Positions 7,054 through 16,210 of a stretch of DNA of 38,947 nucleotides are shown in pieces (position 1 is the stretch's first letter; every line of letters begins with the position of its first letter). Under the pieces are notes generated by a model. The model was not told the origin of the DNA and searched no databases. It worked only from the letters and a program-made list of their open reading frames with translations. The position numbers and the translations under genes are program-made. Source of the stretch: Oscillospiraceae bacterium (GTDB lineage: Bacteria; Bacillota; Clostridia; Oscillospirales; Oscillospiraceae). The stretch is taken from assembly GCA_018385135.1 (NCBI GenBank), contig JAHAWY010000038.1, forward strand, positions 1-38,947, given 5' to 3'.

Positions 7054-7791
7054 TCACTTGCGGACAAGACCTACGGTCACATTGTCGGGAGCGCCTCTCG
7101 ACAGCGCTAAATCCACAAGCTCTTTGCCAATGTCGGAAAGCTGCTTATTTCGTTCGGCGATTTCTAAAATTTCTGCATCGCTGAGAGTGTTGCTTAGACC
7201 ATCCGAGCATAAAAGAAGAATGTCATTTTTCTTGAGCGGCGGTGTGTAGAGGTCACACTCAACGCTCGGTTCAACGCCTATGGCGCGGGTAATCACGTTC
7301 TTGCGTGGGTGGTTTTTTGCCTGCTCGCGCGTAATGCTGCCGCGCGAGACCATTTCCTCAACAAACGAGTGGTCGCGCGTGATCTGCGTTATTTCACCCT
7401 TACTGATGAGATATGCGCGGCTGTCGCCCACGTTGACAACGCAGCAGCTACGGCTTTTGATGACTGCTGCGACAAGAGTGGTTCCCATGCCCTCGCAGGC
7501 AGCATCGCTGTTTCCTTTTGAAAACACGCAGGTGTTGGCATATTCTGCCGCATCCTTCAAAATCTCAACCAGCTTCGGCGCTCGTCTGCCCTCGGAAAGA
7601 GACTGCCTGCTTCTTTCGATAAAGGCGCTCATGGCGATGTTGCTGGCAACGCTGCCCGCCTGTGCTCCGCCCATACCATCGCACAGAACGAGAATTCCGA
7701 GCGCTTGAAGTTCATCGTCTTGAACAAATCGAACGCTGTCCTGGTTTTCGGATCTCACCTTGCCGATATCGGTGATGGTGTAGCCTTTCAT
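7054..7791 (-). CDS. prpC: PPM-family Ser/Thr protein phosphatase PrpC (Stp)
   Basis: The 245-aa PP2C-type phosphatase is the usual length for PrpC. Metal-binding and fold motifs are visible: ENQDS near the N-terminus (15-19), DGMGG (38-42), GTT (about 103), GDSRAYL (about 123) and CSDGLSN (about 196) before APDNVTV. It removes phosphates placed by PrkC. The ATG overlaps the rlmN stop (ATGA), with GGAGG upstream. Unlike in Bacillus, a 146-nt gap with two small stems separates it from prkC. Confidence 0.96.
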   Translation of the reverse strand: MKGYTITDIGKVRSENQDSVRFVQDDELQALGILVLCDGMGGAQAGSVASNIAMSAFIERSRQSLSEGRRAPKLVEILKDAAEYANTCVFSKGNSDAACEGMGTTLVAAVIKSRSCCVVNVGDSRAYLISKGEITQITRDHSFVEEMVSRGSITREQAKNHPRKNVITRAIGVEPSVECDLYTPPLKKNDILLLCSDGLSNTLSDAEILEIAERNKQLSDIGKELVDLALSRGAPDNVTVGLVRK

Positions 7792-8855
7792 TCGTTCCTC
7801 CAGTTATCGGCGGCAGTTGATTTATCATTGCTGCTTGCCGCCTTTCTTCTAAGCTGACCGCAGGAGGCGTCCACATCCGAGCCAAGCTTGCGGCGCAGTG
7901 TGGAGTTTACGCCCTCTGCATCCAGAATTCTAATAAATCTTTTGAGGTTCTCAGGGCTTGAGGGCTTAAATCTACGCTCCTCAACGTGGTTTAAGGGAAT
8001 GAGATTAACGTGTGCGCTTGCAGAAAGGGCAAGCTTTGCAAGCCCTCTTGCGTGTTCAGGCGTGTCGTTAACGCCATCAATCATTGCATATTCAAAGGAA
8101 ATGCGCCTGCCCGTGCGCTCAAAATACCGCTTGCAGCTATCAATAAGAAGGTCAACTCCCCTTCCACGATTTGCGGGCATGATGGCGCTGCGCGTATCAT
8201 CGTCCGGCGCGTGGAGGGAAATGGAAAGTGTAAGCTGTAAATCGCGCTCCGCCAGCTCGTCGATTTTTTCTGTTAAGCCGCAGGTCGATAGCGAAATATG
8301 GCGCATACCGATGTTCATGCCGTCAGGGTGGTTAACAAGCTCCAAAAAACGCATGACGTTATTGAAGTTGTCAAGCGGCTCACCTATGCCCATAAGGACG
8401 ATATTTGAAATCGGCTTGCCAGAGTCAATTTGTGAAAAGAGCACCTCGTCAAGCATTTCCGACGGCTCAAGATTTCGTACCAGACCGCCGATGGTCGAGG
8501 CGCAAAACGCGCAGCCCTGACGGCAGCCGACCTGCGAGGATATGCAGACGGTGTTGCCGTGCTTATAGCTCATAACAACTGTTTCGATGGCGTTGCCGTC
8601 GGCAAGCTGCCAGAGGTATTTTATCGTGCCGTCTATCTGCGAAACTTGTTTGCGGATACATTGCGGCACTGTGATGAAAAAGCGTTCGTCAAGGGTGCTG
8701 CGAAGCTGCTTTGAGAGGTTTGACATTTCGTCAAAGGAGCTGACTCCGCGAGAGAGCCATGTAAAAATCTGTTTGGCGCGGTATTTGGGTTCGCCCAGTT
8801 CCTTGAGTGCAAGCTCAAGCTCCTCTGGAAGCATGGATTTAATATCAGCTTTCAT
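7788..8855 (-). CDS. rlmN: Dual-specificity RNA methyltransferase RlmN
   Basis: A 355-aa radical-SAM enzyme starting at the ATG at 8855 (MKADIKSMLP), with GGAG 5 nt upstream; the frame extends further but only inside rsmB. The iron-sulfur motif CRQGCAFC gives Cys111, Cys115 and Cys118, and the second catalytic cysteine lies near the C-terminus (about Cys332, in DASCGQL). It makes 2-methyladenosine at A2503 of 23S rRNA and A37 of some tRNAs. It overlaps the end of rsmB by 11 nt and prpC by 4 nt. Confidence 0.97.
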   Translation of the reverse strand: MKADIKSMLPEELELALKELGEPKYRAKQIFTWLSRGVSSFDEMSNLSKQLRSTLDERFFITVPQCIRKQVSQIDGTIKYLWQLADGNAIETVVMSYKHGNTVCISSQVGCRQGCAFCASTIGGLVRNLEPSEMLDEVLFSQIDSGKPISNIVLMGIGEPLDNFNNVMRFLELVNHPDGMNIGMRHISLSTCGLTEKIDELAERDLQLTLSISLHAPDDDTRSAIMPANRGRGVDLLIDSCKRYFERTGRRISFEYAMIDGVNDTPEHARGLAKLALSASAHVNLIPLNHVEERRFKPSSPENLKRFIRILDAEGVNSTLRRKLGSDVDASCGQLRRKAASSNDKSTAADNWRNE

Positions 8856-10200
8856 GGTTTCTCCTGTGGCTCTCCAAAGCTCTGAGCTTTGCAATGAAAA
8901 AGCCGTCCGTGCCGTGAGTTTGCGGATAAAGGCTGAGCATACCACCCTCGACCTTGCCTATCGGCTGCGGGAGAGTAAAGCTTTCAAGAGAAAAGCGGCT
9001 GTCTTTTTCCAGAAAGGCGCGGATAATGTCCTCATTTTCGCGCGGAAGCACGGTGCAGGTGGAATAAATCAGCACTCCGCCGGGCTTTACGCAGTTTGAA
9101 ACACTTGATAAAATTGCAAGCTGTGTTTTGGGGAGAGACATAATGTCCTCGGCGCTTTTGTATCGTATGTCGGGTTTTTTACGGATAACTCCCAAGCCCG
9201 AGCAGGGTACATCGGCAATTACCAAATCAAAGGATTCGTAAAAAGCCTTATCAGCGTGCGAAGCATCAAATACATGGGTTTTTATGCAGTCTATTCCTAA
9301 ACGTGCCGCTCCCGATTCTATTCGGGAAAGCTTGTTGTCATGGAGATCGCAGGAGGTGATGCTGCCCTTGTTTTGCATCATAATAGCTGCGGCAAAGCTC
9401 TTTCCGCCGGGGGCGGCGCAGGCATCAAGCACCTTATCTCCTGGTTTTGGCGCGGCGGCAAGCACCGCCATGCGCGCGGCAGCGTCTTGAACATAAAACA
9501 GTCCATCGTTGAATTCCGAGAGCGTGGCAATATCGCCTGTTCCCTCAAGCTCAAGGCAGTTCGGAAGATAATCGTGCTGCTTTACCGAGATGCCATTTGC
9601 GGAAAGCCGCGCTAATAGCTCGTCGGTCGTTATTCTTAATGTGTTAACTTGAAGCGAGGTCAGCGCTTCACTGTTGCTTGCGGCAAGAAAGTTCTCTGTA
9701 AAGTCGTTTCCGAGGTCTTGGCAAAGAACACGCACAAGCTCTTTTGGCGTGCTGTATTTTATCGAAAGGTATTCGTAAAAATCGTTCTTTGGTATCTGCG
9801 GCAGATGCTCGCGCTCAGCAGATATTTTTCGCAAAACAGCATTTACAAAGCCGGATGCTCTGCCAAAGCCGCTTTTTTTACATAGCTCCACGCCCTCACT
9901 TACTGCGGCGTGGGGCGGGATTTTTGTAAGGAAAAGAATTTGATACACCGAAAGACGAAGAATGTCGCGCACCTTTGGCTCAATTTTTGACGCCTTGCCT
10001 TGCGAGTAATGGTCGATGTAAAAATCGCAGAGCGCGGCGTTTTGCAAAACGCCGTAGCAAAGCCTTGTGCACAGCGCAGCGTCTTTTGGTGAAAGCTCGG
10101 AGGTTTTCACCGCGCTGCCAAGCAGAGCGTCGGAGAAGGCGTTACTTCTGCGGCAGCGCTCCAATATAAACAGTGCGGTTTCTCTGGCTGTTTTTGCCAT
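8845..10200 (-). CDS. rsmB: 16S rRNA (cytosine-967) methyltransferase RsmB
   Basis: 451 aa. The N-terminal third (about 1-140) is a NusB-like RNA-binding domain. The catalytic domain shows the SAM loop VLDACAAPGGKS, DVPCSGLG with one active cysteine, and STCTVLPRENED with the second. The ATG has GGAGG upstream. It lies between fmt and rlmN, the standard Firmicute order. Confidence 0.96.
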   Translation of the reverse strand: MAKTARETALFILERCRRSNAFSDALLGSAVKTSELSPKDAALCTRLCYGVLQNAALCDFYIDHYSQGKASKIEPKVRDILRLSVYQILFLTKIPPHAAVSEGVELCKKSGFGRASGFVNAVLRKISAEREHLPQIPKNDFYEYLSIKYSTPKELVRVLCQDLGNDFTENFLAASNSEALTSLQVNTLRITTDELLARLSANGISVKQHDYLPNCLELEGTGDIATLSEFNDGLFYVQDAAARMAVLAAAPKPGDKVLDACAAPGGKSFAAAIMMQNKGSITSCDLHDNKLSRIESGAARLGIDCIKTHVFDASHADKAFYESFDLVIADVPCSGLGVIRKKPDIRYKSAEDIMSLPKTQLAILSSVSNCVKPGGVLIYSTCTVLPRENEDIIRAFLEKDSRFSLESFTLPQPIGKVEGGMLSLYPQTHGTDGFFIAKLRALESHRRNHES

Positions 10201-10222
10201 GCTTACCTCCGAAATAAAACTA

Positions 10223-11143
10223 TCATACGTTCATGGGATGACCGCGAAGATAGTCTCCCGCGCTCATCTGCTTTCCGCCGGCAGCCTGCAAGCGGGTTAT
10301 CAAAAGCGTTTCTCCGTTTTTGCATGAAACCTCAATTCCCCTTTTCGGGTCGGCTGAAAGCACCGTGCCTGCCGGCTTTGAGGTTTTGGTGTCTGTATAT
10401 TCCGCCGCATAGATCTTGAACGCTACGCCGCACAGCTCGGCTGTTGCAACAGGCCATGGGTTTAATCCGCATATGTGCTTGACGATTTCACGCGGGGCTT
10501 TGTTCCAATCTATCGGACTCATGTCTTTCGAGAGGGGCGGAGCCATTGTTGCCTTTTCATGCTCCTGCGGAGTGCGGGGCGCATCTCCCGCTGCGATGGC
10601 GCGAACGGTTTTACACAGAAGCTGCGCGCCCATATCCTTCAGGCGCTCAAAAAGCTCGCCCGAAGTTTCATATTCGCCGATTTCCGTTTCGCTGGTGAAA
10701 ATAACGTCCCCCGCGTCCATCTCCGCAGCAAGGTACATGGATGACACGCCCGTGATTTTATCGCCGTTTAAAACCGACCACTGAATTGGCGCGGCACCGC
10801 GGTATTGCGGAAGCAGCGAGCCGTGGATGTTAATTGTCCCCAAAGGCGGAACTGCGAGGATATCATCCGGAAGAATGCGGCCATATGCAACAACAACGAC
10901 CAAGTCGGGCTTGAGAGATTTCAATATCTCAAGCGCCGTACCGTCACGCATTTTCTCCGGCTGATAAACAGGAATGCCTGCGGCCGCGGCAAGCTCCTTA
11001 ACAGGGCTGGCAAAAAGCTTCATACCGCGGTTTTTGGGCTTATCCGGCTGAGTAAAAACGCCGACAACATCAAAGCCGTTGTCTAAAAGGCTTTTAAGAG
11101 AGGCAGCCGCAAAATCGGGCGTACCCATGAAAACTATACGCAT
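10223..11143 (-). CDS. fmt: Methionyl-tRNA formyltransferase Fmt
   Basis: 306 aa, standard length. It starts MRIVFMGTPDFAAASL and carries the catalytic signature NIHGSLLPQYRGAAPIQW with AEMDAGDVI downstream, which supply the Asn, His and Asp active residues. It formylates initiator Met-tRNA. The gene directly follows def, whose product removes the formyl group from new proteins. The ATG at 11143 has GAGGTGA upstream. Confidence 0.97.
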   Translation of the reverse strand: MRIVFMGTPDFAAASLKSLLDNGFDVVGVFTQPDKPKNRGMKLFASPVKELAAAAGIPVYQPEKMRDGTALEILKSLKPDLVVVVAYGRILPDDILAVPPLGTINIHGSLLPQYRGAAPIQWSVLNGDKITGVSSMYLAAEMDAGDVIFTSETEIGEYETSGELFERLKDMGAQLLCKTVRAIAAGDAPRTPQEHEKATMAPPLSKDMSPIDWNKAPREIVKHICGLNPWPVATAELCGVAFKIYAAEYTDTKTSKPAGTVLSADPKRGIEVSCKNGETLLITRLQAAGGKQMSAGDYLRGHPMNV

Positions 11144-11158
11144 ATGCGTTCACCTCGT

Positions 11159-11650
11159 TTAATCCTGCTCAAGCTCCTCGGGCGTCAGCATTCGCTCTGC
11201 GCGCTCGGTAAACAAAACGCCCTCAAGATGGTCAAGCTCGTGGCAGAAGCAGCGTGCCGTAAGGTGCTCGCCCTCAACCTCAAAGGAGTTGCCGTTTCTG
11301 TCCTGCGCGCGGACGCGAACACGATCCGGACGGGAAACGATGCCGTATTTTCCCGGCAGAGACAGGCAGCCCTCAGGACCTGTTTGCTCGCCCTCCTCAA
11401 AAATGATTTCGGGGTTTATCAGCTCTATCATGTATTCGTCGCCCTCGTTTTCAACGTTTGTCTCAAGGACGATTACAATCCTGCGCAATACGCCAACCTG
11501 CGGCGCAGCAAGACCTACACCGCCGGACTGCACAAGAGTTTCTTTCATATCGTCAAGGAGAGTATGAAGTCTGTCGTTAAATTCGGTTACGGGGCGGCAG
11601 TGCGAATTGAGCGCCTTTTCGCCCTTAAGCAATATCTTTCTGGTTGCCAT
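11159..11650 (-). CDS. def: Peptide deformylase
   Basis: 163 aa from the ATG at 11650 (MATRKILLKG), with GGAGGAAG upstream; longer frames overlap priA. All three motifs are present: GVGLAAPQ (44-51), EGCLSLP with metal ligand Cys95, and HELDH with His137, Glu138 and His141. It removes N-formyl groups from nascent proteins at the ribosome exit. Confidence 0.97.
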   Translation of the reverse strand: MATRKILLKGEKALNSHCRPVTEFNDRLHTLLDDMKETLVQSGGVGLAAPQVGVLRRIVIVLETNVENEGDEYMIELINPEIIFEEGEQTGPEGCLSLPGKYGIVSRPDRVRVRAQDRNGNSFEVEGEHLTARCFCHELDHLEGVLFTERAERMLTPEELEQD

Positions 11651-11684
11651 TTTCTTCCTCCATGATGCCGCAAGGCGGCAGATG

Positions 11685-14141
11685 TCAATATACGGGGTCA
11701 AGCTCTCCGAAAACGGAGACGCCTTTAAACTCCTTATTTGTGTTGCAGTATTCAAGCAGCCTTGAAAGCTCCTCGCGGATTTCCCTGCTGTCCTTACAAT
11801 ATATGGTAAGACGGTAGCGGTATAGATTGTTTATTCTTACCACAGCAAGCGGCGCAGGACCAAGAATTCTAACGCCTTTTTTTCCGAGTGAAGACAAAAG
11901 CAGACGCCTAGCCGTGTTCAGACAGCGAAGCACCTGAGTTTCGTCCATACCCACGGCGGTTACAGCATAGATATCAGCAAATGGCGGACAGCCCTGAATA
12001 CGGCGCAGCTCCAGCTCCGTTTGATAAAAGCTGTCATAATCCTGCCTTGCCGCTTGATTTATTACCTCGTTTGAGGGAGTGAAGGTCTGTATGACCGCTC
12101 TGCCGGGGGTTTGCCCCCGACCGGAACGACCAACCACCTGCGTTATAAGTGAGAAAGTGCGCTCTGCCGAGCGATAGTCGCCGCAGTAGAGCGATTGGTC
12201 CGCTGATAGGACGCCGACAAGAGTTACATTGGGGAAATTAAGCCCTTTTGCAACCATTTGTGTACCGACCATAATAGGGATCTTTTCGTCACGAAAGCGA
12301 TCCAAAATCAGCTCATGCGAGCCTGCGCCGGAAACGGTGTCCGTATCCATGCGGATTACGGGAACATTTGGGAAAAGTGTTTCCAGCTCCTCCTCGATAC
12401 GCTGCGTTCCCGCACCAACAAAGCTAAGAGAGCCGCCGCATTCGACGCAGCGCTCGCCAACCGGCTGTGAATAGCCGCAGTAGTGGCACATGAGGCGGTT
12501 ATTTGCGCTGTGATAGGTAAGACTGACGCTGCATCGCGGGCACTTGTAAGTAAAGCCGCACTCAACGCAGGTGATAAGCTTATTTGCGCCGCGGCGATTG
12601 AGGAACAAAATGCTCTGCCTGCCCTCGGCAATGTTAGCTTCAAGCTCCGAAATCAGCACGCTGCTGAGGTTGCCTCCGTTGCCTGCACGAAGCTCGCGCT
12701 TCATGTCAACGATTTCAACTGCGGGCAGAGCTTGGCGGTTGTAGCGCTCGGTGAGCTTGAAAAGGCTGTATTTGCCGATTTCGGCGTTATATCGCGTTAC
12801 TATGTTTGGCGTGGCGCTGCCTAAAACAAGGATTGCGCCCGATTTCGCGCAGCGGTATTTTGCCACGTCGCAGGCGTTGTATCGCGGGGAGTTTTCAGAT
12901 TTATAGGTATCCTCCTGCTCCTCGTCGATTATTATCATACCCAGATTTTCAAGCGGTGCAAAAACGGCGCTGCGTGTTCCGACAACAACACGGGCTTTGC
13001 CGCTTTTGATGCGCTTCCATTCATCGTAGCGCTCGCCGACGGAAAGCGACGAGTGCAAAACGGCTATGTCCTCACCAAAGTAAGACGAAAAGCTGCGGAG
13101 CATCTGCGGCGTAAGCGCAATTTCCGGCACGAGCATAATAGAGCCTCTGCCCTGCTTTAGAAGCTCGCCGATCAGGCGAATATAAACAAGAGTTTTGCCG
13201 CTGCCGGTAACGCCATAGAGCAGCGCGGCTGCGGGCTTGGCGGCGTTTGCGAGCGTTTGAAGCCCCTCAAAGGCTGCCTGCTGATCCTCGCTCAGGCCGG
13301 GCATATCAAGATGCTCACCATGCTTATAATCTGGTCTGCGAAAGACCTCCGTCTGCTCAAGAGCGATAAGCCCGGCTTCCGCAAGCTTTTTTATGGTGGT
13401 GTTGGCAGCGCCGGTAAAGTAGCGCAGGTCGCTCACGCTAAGCTCGCCAAAGTCTGCCAAAAGCTCGAGAACCGCCGATTGAGACGGGGCAGAGCGCTTT
13501 TTTGAGGCGGCTGTTTCCCTTGCCTCCTCTGCGGAGACACAAAGCACAGCAAAGCTGACGGTTTTATCCTTCACGCCGCGCCTGCTCACGCTTTCGGTTC
13601 TGATAACGCCCTTATCGCGCAGCGCACGGAGGGCGGCGGAGGGGTCATCATCCCCAAAAGCCAGCTCAAGCTCACGCATATCGCATTCTCCACCATGGGA
13701 AAAAAGCACGTCAAGAACCTTTTTCTGCTTTTCAGAACGGGTTACGCAGGCGTAGGCGCTCTCCCTGTCATAGCCTTCGCAAAGCGAGCAGCCGGAGCTG
13801 ATGCTATACCACAGTCCGGCGGGGAGCATAGCTTTTACCGCTTCGTAAACGGTGCAAAAAAAGTGTTCGCGCATCCATATGGCAAGCTTTATAAGCTCCG
13901 GAGACAAGACAGGCTTTAGATCCAGCACGCTCTCAATGGATTTAAGTTTTTTGTCGGGTCCCTGTGCTGCCAGCGCAAGAACTATGCCTTCACAGGCGCG
14001 ATTGGATCGTGAGAAGGGCACTATTACTCGACATCCAACCTTAACCGAGGGCAGCAGCTCGTCAGGGATAAGGTAGTCATAGGGTTTATCTATCCAGTAG
14101 GTGGCGGCTGACACCGCAATTCTTGCTATTGGCTTGTCCAT
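11685..14141 (-). CDS. priA: Primosomal replication-restart helicase PriA
   Basis: 818 aa, typical full length. An N-terminal DNA-binding domain is followed by Walker A GVTGSGKT and the DEAH-variant box DEEQ. A zinc-binding insert then carries eight cysteines in four CxxC pairs (CVEC, CPRC, CHYC, CVEC), before helicase motifs V and VI (VVGRSGRG). It reloads the replisome at stalled forks. It sits between rpoZ and def; the coaBC gene found here in Bacillus is absent. Confidence 0.97.
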   Translation of the reverse strand: MDKPIARIAVSAATYWIDKPYDYLIPDELLPSVKVGCRVIVPFSRSNRACEGIVLALAAQGPDKKLKSIESVLDLKPVLSPELIKLAIWMREHFFCTVYEAVKAMLPAGLWYSISSGCSLCEGYDRESAYACVTRSEKQKKVLDVLFSHGGECDMRELELAFGDDDPSAALRALRDKGVIRTESVSRRGVKDKTVSFAVLCVSAEEARETAASKKRSAPSQSAVLELLADFGELSVSDLRYFTGAANTTIKKLAEAGLIALEQTEVFRRPDYKHGEHLDMPGLSEDQQAAFEGLQTLANAAKPAAALLYGVTGSGKTLVYIRLIGELLKQGRGSIMLVPEIALTPQMLRSFSSYFGEDIAVLHSSLSVGERYDEWKRIKSGKARVVVGTRSAVFAPLENLGMIIIDEEQEDTYKSENSPRYNACDVAKYRCAKSGAILVLGSATPNIVTRYNAEIGKYSLFKLTERYNRQALPAVEIVDMKRELRAGNGGNLSSVLISELEANIAEGRQSILFLNRRGANKLITCVECGFTYKCPRCSVSLTYHSANNRLMCHYCGYSQPVGERCVECGGSLSFVGAGTQRIEEELETLFPNVPVIRMDTDTVSGAGSHELILDRFRDEKIPIMVGTQMVAKGLNFPNVTLVGVLSADQSLYCGDYRSAERTFSLITQVVGRSGRGQTPGRAVIQTFTPSNEVINQAARQDYDSFYQTELELRRIQGCPPFADIYAVTAVGMDETQVLRCLNTARRLLLSSLGKKGVRILGPAPLAVVRINNLYRYRLTIYCKDSREIREELSRLLEYCNTNKEFKGVSVFGELDPVY

Positions 14142-14168
14142 ACAGTGTCACCGCCCGAAAGCTAAAAA

Positions 14169-14420
14169 TTACTGCTCGTTATGAACGGGAGCGCTGAAAT
14201 CCGTGAGAACGTCGCTCTCGACCATCATGTTGTCAACAACCTTGAGTCTGCCTGTATAAACCTCGTCAATAGCGCTGGAAACAGGCTTTTTTTCCAGAGA
14301 CTCCTCGCACTCCTCAGCTTCGCTGGAGATCTCTCTTGCACGGCGTGCAACGAGATTTACGAGAAGATAGCGGCTTCCGACTTTTTCGACCAGATCGGCC
14401 ATGGGGGGATATAGCATCAT
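14169..14420 (-). CDS. rpoZ: RNA polymerase omega subunit
   Basis: 83 aa, starting MMLYPPMADLVEKVGSRYLL, with the family signature VxxxxRYLLVNLVARRAREI and an acidic C-terminal half. Omega helps assemble the beta' subunit. Its place right after gmk and before priA is the usual Firmicute order and supports the call despite the short length. Confidence 0.92.
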   Translation of the reverse strand: MMLYPPMADLVEKVGSRYLLVNLVARRAREISSEAEECEESLEKKPVSSAIDEVYTGRLKVVDNMMVESDVLTDFSAPVHNEQ

Positions 14421-14425
14421 AGTGA

Positions 14426-15025
14426 TTACACCTCTAAAACATATTTCTTACGAAATTCCACCCTGCATTTTTCGGCGGAAATTATTGCTTTTACTTCATT
14501 TGCTGCTTTTTGGGGATCGTCGTTGATTACGATATAGTCATAGTTGATCGCCTGGGCATATTCGCTCCTTGCGGTCTCCAGACGCTGGAGGATTTTTGAC
14601 TCGCTGTCGGTATGCCTGCCGCGCAGACGTTTTTCAATTTCGGAGAAGCTCGGCGGAACAATAAAAATCAAAGCCGCGTTAGGACACTTTTGCTTTATCT
14701 GCATCGCGCCTTGAACTTCAATATCGAAAATGACGTTTTTGCCCCGGTTGAGACTTTCAAAAACAGGCGCTTTCGGTGTGCCGTAATAGTTGCCGACGTA
14801 TTCAGCGTATTCAAGCAGTTCTCCCGATTTTATCATGCTCTCAAAACGCTCGCGGTCTACAAAAAAGTATTCCACACCGTTTTGCTCAGTCCCACGCGGA
14901 GGGCGGGTTGTTGCGGATATTGAAAAGACACAGCTTGGGTCATCGCTCATGACCTTGGAAATAACAGTGCTCTTGCCCGCGCCGGACGGACCTGACACGA
15001 CAATAAGCAGACCTTGCTCACTCAT
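14426..15025 (-). CDS. gmk: Guanylate kinase
   Basis: 199 aa from the ATG at 15025 ([12 protein letters not shown]). GGAGGTGA lies upstream inside the end of remA, and the two genes overlap by 8 nt. The P-loop is [10 protein letters not shown], followed by the GMP-binding region ([18 protein letters not shown]). It converts GMP to GDP with ATP. The pair remA-gmk is conserved in Firmicutes. Confidence 0.96.
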   Translation of the reverse strand: MSEQGLLIVVSGPSGAGKSTVISKVMSDDPSCVFSISATTRPPRGTEQNGVEYFFVDRERFESMIKSGELLEYAEYVGNYYGTPKAPVFESLNRGKNVIFDIEVQGAMQIKQKCPNAALIFIVPPSFSEIEKRLRGRHTDSESKILQRLETARSEYAQAINYDYIVINDDPQKAANEVKAIISAEKCRVEFRKKYVLEV

Positions 15026-15290
15026 GCTCAGGCTCACCTCCGGCATCAGACTCATTTTTTCCGCTCATTCTGCCCGCCACGGTTTCCGGCTGAATGGCGG
15101 AAAGGATCACATGACCGCTGTCCATAATGAGAACCGCTCGGGTGCGTCTGCCATAGGTGGCGTCAATGAGCTGCCCCCTGTCACGAACCTCTTGAATGAT
15201 GCGCTTTATCGGCGCTGATTCGGGGCTGACGATGGCAATAATTCTAGTTGCGGAAACCATGTTTCCGAAGCCGATATTGATTAGTTTCAC
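15018..15290 (-). CDS. remA: RemA (DUF370) extracellular-matrix regulator
   Basis: 90 aa with a GTG start (GGAGG 5 nt upstream). The core [16 protein letters not shown]...[10 protein letters not shown] and [22 protein letters not shown] matches RemA closely. In B. subtilis RemA is a DNA-binding oligomer that activates biofilm-matrix and osmoprotection genes. The last 15 or so residues here ([14 protein letters not shown]) are an acidic tail that also carries the gmk ribosome-binding site. Confidence 0.95.
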   Translation of the reverse strand: MKLINIGFGNMVSATRIIAIVSPESAPIKRIIQEVRDRGQLIDATYGRRTRAVLIMDSGHVILSAIQPETVAGRMSGKNESDAGGEPEHE

Positions 15291-15301
15291 ACCGACGCCT
15301 C

Positions 15302-16180
15302 CTATTCGATGTTTTGAACCTGTTCCCTGATTTTTTCTATTTCGGATTTTGTATCAAGGACGATTTTTACAATTTCGCTGTCGTTGCATTTTGAGCCGAT
15401 CGTGTTGGTTTCGCGGTTTAGCTCCTGAACTATGAAATCAAGCTTTCTTCCGACAGGAGTCTTGCTTTTGAGCAATTCACGCATCTGGGATATGTGGCTG
15501 CGCAGACGCACTGTTTCCTCGTCAACCGCTATGCGGTCGGCATACATCGCAGCCTCGGTGAGAATTCGGCTCTCGTCGATATGTGTGTTTTCAAGCACCT
15601 CCTGCATTTTTCGTGTGAGCCGCTCTCGGTATTCCACGACGGTTTGAGGCGAGCGCTGCTCAATAAAGCTAACATAGCCTTCAATGGTATCAAGCCTGGA
15701 GGAAATATCATCGCAGAGCTTTTCACCCTCTCGGCTGCGTATGGCGTTAAAGTCGCTCAAGGCTTCGTTTACGGCTTTCATGAGCAAAGCGAGCGCAGCT
15801 TCCTTATCAAGCTCGTTTTTTTCAAGCGTAATCACCTCCGGCAGACGGGAAAGCTGGTATGCGCTGACCTCGTGGCTTATGCCGAGCTGCTCGCCGATTT
15901 GGTCTATTGCAGCCTTGTATTCAGCGGCAAGCGGCGCGTTAACGATAACCGCCGTGTCGTTCCCGGTGAGGTTGGAAACGTTGATAAACACATCCACCTT
16001 ACCGCGGCTGATATGCGACTGGACAGCCGATTTAACGGCATCCTCGGCAAAGAGAAAGCCGCGAGGTATTCTAACTCCCGTGTCCAGGTAGCGGTTGTTT
16101 ACGCTTTTTATCTCAACAGAATAATCGCTGCCGTCGCTGGAGATCTTTGCTCCGCCGTAGCCGGTCATGCTTTTAATCAT
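15302..16180 (-). CDS. yicC: YicC-family endoribonuclease
   Basis: 292 aa, starting [12 protein letters not shown], the YicC signature, with C-terminal [23 protein letters not shown]. coli YicC is an endoribonuclease acting on small RNA. The gene is the Bacillus yloC homologue and sits directly upstream of remA, as in Bacillus. The ATG has AAAGGA 8 nt upstream. Confidence 0.93.
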   Translation of the reverse strand: MIKSMTGYGGAKISSDGSDYSVEIKSVNNRYLDTGVRIPRGFLFAEDAVKSAVQSHISRGKVDVFINVSNLTGNDTAVIVNAPLAAEYKAAIDQIGEQLGISHEVSAYQLSRLPEVITLEKNELDKEAALALLMKAVNEALSDFNAIRSREGEKLCDDISSRLDTIEGYVSFIEQRSPQTVVEYRERLTRKMQEVLENTHIDESRILTEAAMYADRIAVDEETVRLRSHISQMRELLKSKTPVGRKLDFIVQELNRETNTIGSKCNDSEIVKIVLDTKSEIEKIREQVQNIE

Positions 16181-16210
16181 TGCTATTGTCCTTTCGATTT
16201 ATAAGCTTTG

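Noticed and set aside
15494..16204. 236-aa open frame on the plus strand
   Set aside because: It is antisense to yicC, a clearly recognised gene.
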